A stretch of 64,000 nt of DNA from Ophiocordyceps camponoti-saundersi (nom. inval.). Taxonomy: Eukaryota > Ascomycota > Sordariomycetes > Hypocreales > Ophiocordycipitaceae. The translations under genes and the position numbers were made by a program. The DNA lies in contig PDHQ01000013.1 in the NCBI GenBank assembly GCA_003339415.1, positions 44,931 to 108,930 of the forward strand. The letters are read 5' to 3'. The notes under the pieces are model-generated. The model ran no database searches. It saw only the letters and a program-made list of their open reading frames with translations, and was not told where the DNA came from. Positions 63,087-64,000 of the stretch are shown here, one piece after another. Every line of letters begins with the position of its first letter. The first letter of the stretch is position 1.

Positions 63087-64000
63087 GACATTGCACTTGC
63101 CGACCGATGACGAGGAATCGTAGCAAAACATAGGTCACCCATGTACCGGCGTTTTGGTAGAGGATAGGACTGGCATTGTTTTCGGCTAGACTGTCGGGGG
63201 AGGGCAAGGAGAAAAGCGCTCACGGTTCGACTTGCATTGCAAGGGGGAACGGGCAAGGAAGCCCTCTGGAAAGGTGGTCGTGGTTGCGCGTATTAATTTT
63301 TCAACGGTAGCTATTTTCCCTTGCTCTCACCCGGGCAAGACACCAGATAGCAGTAGAAATGGACGAGATTGAAAGATTGCTGGTAAAGGGTGTGAAGATG
63401 TGGTGTTTACGTTGACTGTATGTACCTATGTTGGAAGACAAGTCTTATGACGTGGACTGTGCGTGTGGTGGTCACGGGATGGCCAAGTTTGTGTGAGTGA
63501 GAAGAGATGAAGTGTTTGCTACAGATACGGATGAATATCCGTATAGATGACAGATACCAAGGTCGGGATTACATGGATAACGAATGTGTGTGTTTATGCA
63601 TAGGTAGTACTACTACTACTACGAGAGAGAGTGTGAGTAGGTACCTACGTAATGCAGACGGCCCCGAGATGCGGTAGAGATTTGCAGCAATATATCACGA
63701 TTGATTGATGAGCTGCGGCTCGTGTCTTTTTTGAGGGCGTGACTAGGTAGTATTGCTCCTCATATGCGTCACGTGCTGTAGCCGCCACGGCGTCCGAGGG
63801 AAGGGGAGGGTAGAGGAGGGTGGAAGGGGAGAGAGACAGAGGGAAACAGAGAAGGGGACAGTTGGAGAGAGACAGAGCGAGGGGAGAGAGGGAGAGAGGG
63901 GGGGGGGGGGGGGAAGAGAAAGAGGGGGGGGGGGGGGGGGGGGGAGTTGAGGGCCGGGGGGGCGGAGGGGGCGGCGTTGGGGGGTGCGGTTCGAAGCAGG
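63087..64000. other. spacer ending in G-rich low complexity
   Basis: The dbp2 3' UTR, then a GTACCTAC motif (about 63639), a TACTAC run near 63608, and a CACGTG at 63770-63775. From about 63800 the + strand becomes GAGAGG- and G-rich, with runs of 16 G (63898-63913) and 21 G (63924-63944). It may be a scaffold end with degraded sequence. No gene seen. Confidence 0.6.

Overview
The window is nuclear DNA of a filamentous ascomycete, most likely a Sordariomycete of the order Hypocreales (inference). Genes are intron-rich with mostly short (48-90 nt) introns and CTRAY-type branch points. The gene set includes a NADPH-oxidase regulator NoxR, a Skt5/Chs4 chitin synthase activator, an external NADH dehydrogenase and an Ste16/Rictor TORC2 subunit. 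Coding sequence is GC-rich, and spacers carry long G or C homopolymers, CTTT microsatellites and TAGGTACCTA-type palindromes. Nothing looks prokaryotic: there are no operons, ribosome-binding sites, CRISPR arrays or insertion sequences. I found no convincing tRNA or rRNA gene.

I rebuilt 26 protein genes by joining exons on splice sites and family conservation; for every complete model the exon sum is a multiple of three. Layout: (1) 1-5.7 kb, + strand: 3' end of a Skt5/Chs4 gene, an allantoate-type MFS permease and a vacuolar alkaline phosphatase. (2) 6.3-11.7 kb, - strand: an alpha/beta-hydrolase fused to an RNA-triphosphatase-like cysteine phosphatase, an NDUFAF3-like complex I assembly factor, ribosomal protein eL34 and a small unknown. 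(3) 12.4-25.8 kb: a FAR1-type DNA-binding protein, Rad9 tail-to-tail with Ats1/Kti13 (22 bp apart), prephenate dehydrogenase, a conserved unknown, an Mpv17/PMP22 protein and ESCRT-II Snf8. (4) 26.4-33.6 kb: a farnesylation-type DnaJ, mitochondrial glutamyl-tRNA synthetase and NoxR. (5) 33.6-43.1 kb: gene-poor, holding the SOD1 copper chaperone, mitochondrial ribosomal protein uL13m and uricase, plus a 166-bp duplicated segment. (6) 43.1-51.9 kb: Rictor/Ste16, the bifunctional thiamine protein Thi20 (11 exons) and argininosuccinate lyase. (7) 53.4-63.1 kb: a single-pass membrane protein, external NADH dehydrogenase and the DEAD-box helicase Dbp2. The last 200 bases are G/GA-rich low complexity and may be a contig end.

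Most genes are housekeeping and do not form a metabolic cluster. Loose themes are mitochondria (NDUFAF3-like, Mse1, uL13m, Nde), nitrogen and purine use (allantoate-type permease, uricase, argininosuccinate lyase) and redox (NoxR, Ccs1). The items most worth a second look are the hydrolase-phosphatase fusion, two genes whose C-terminal CaaX prenylation box exists only after the last intron is spliced, the 507-nt intron splitting motif V of Dbp2, several introns that could be retained without breaking the frame, and a uricase with no visible peroxisomal signal.
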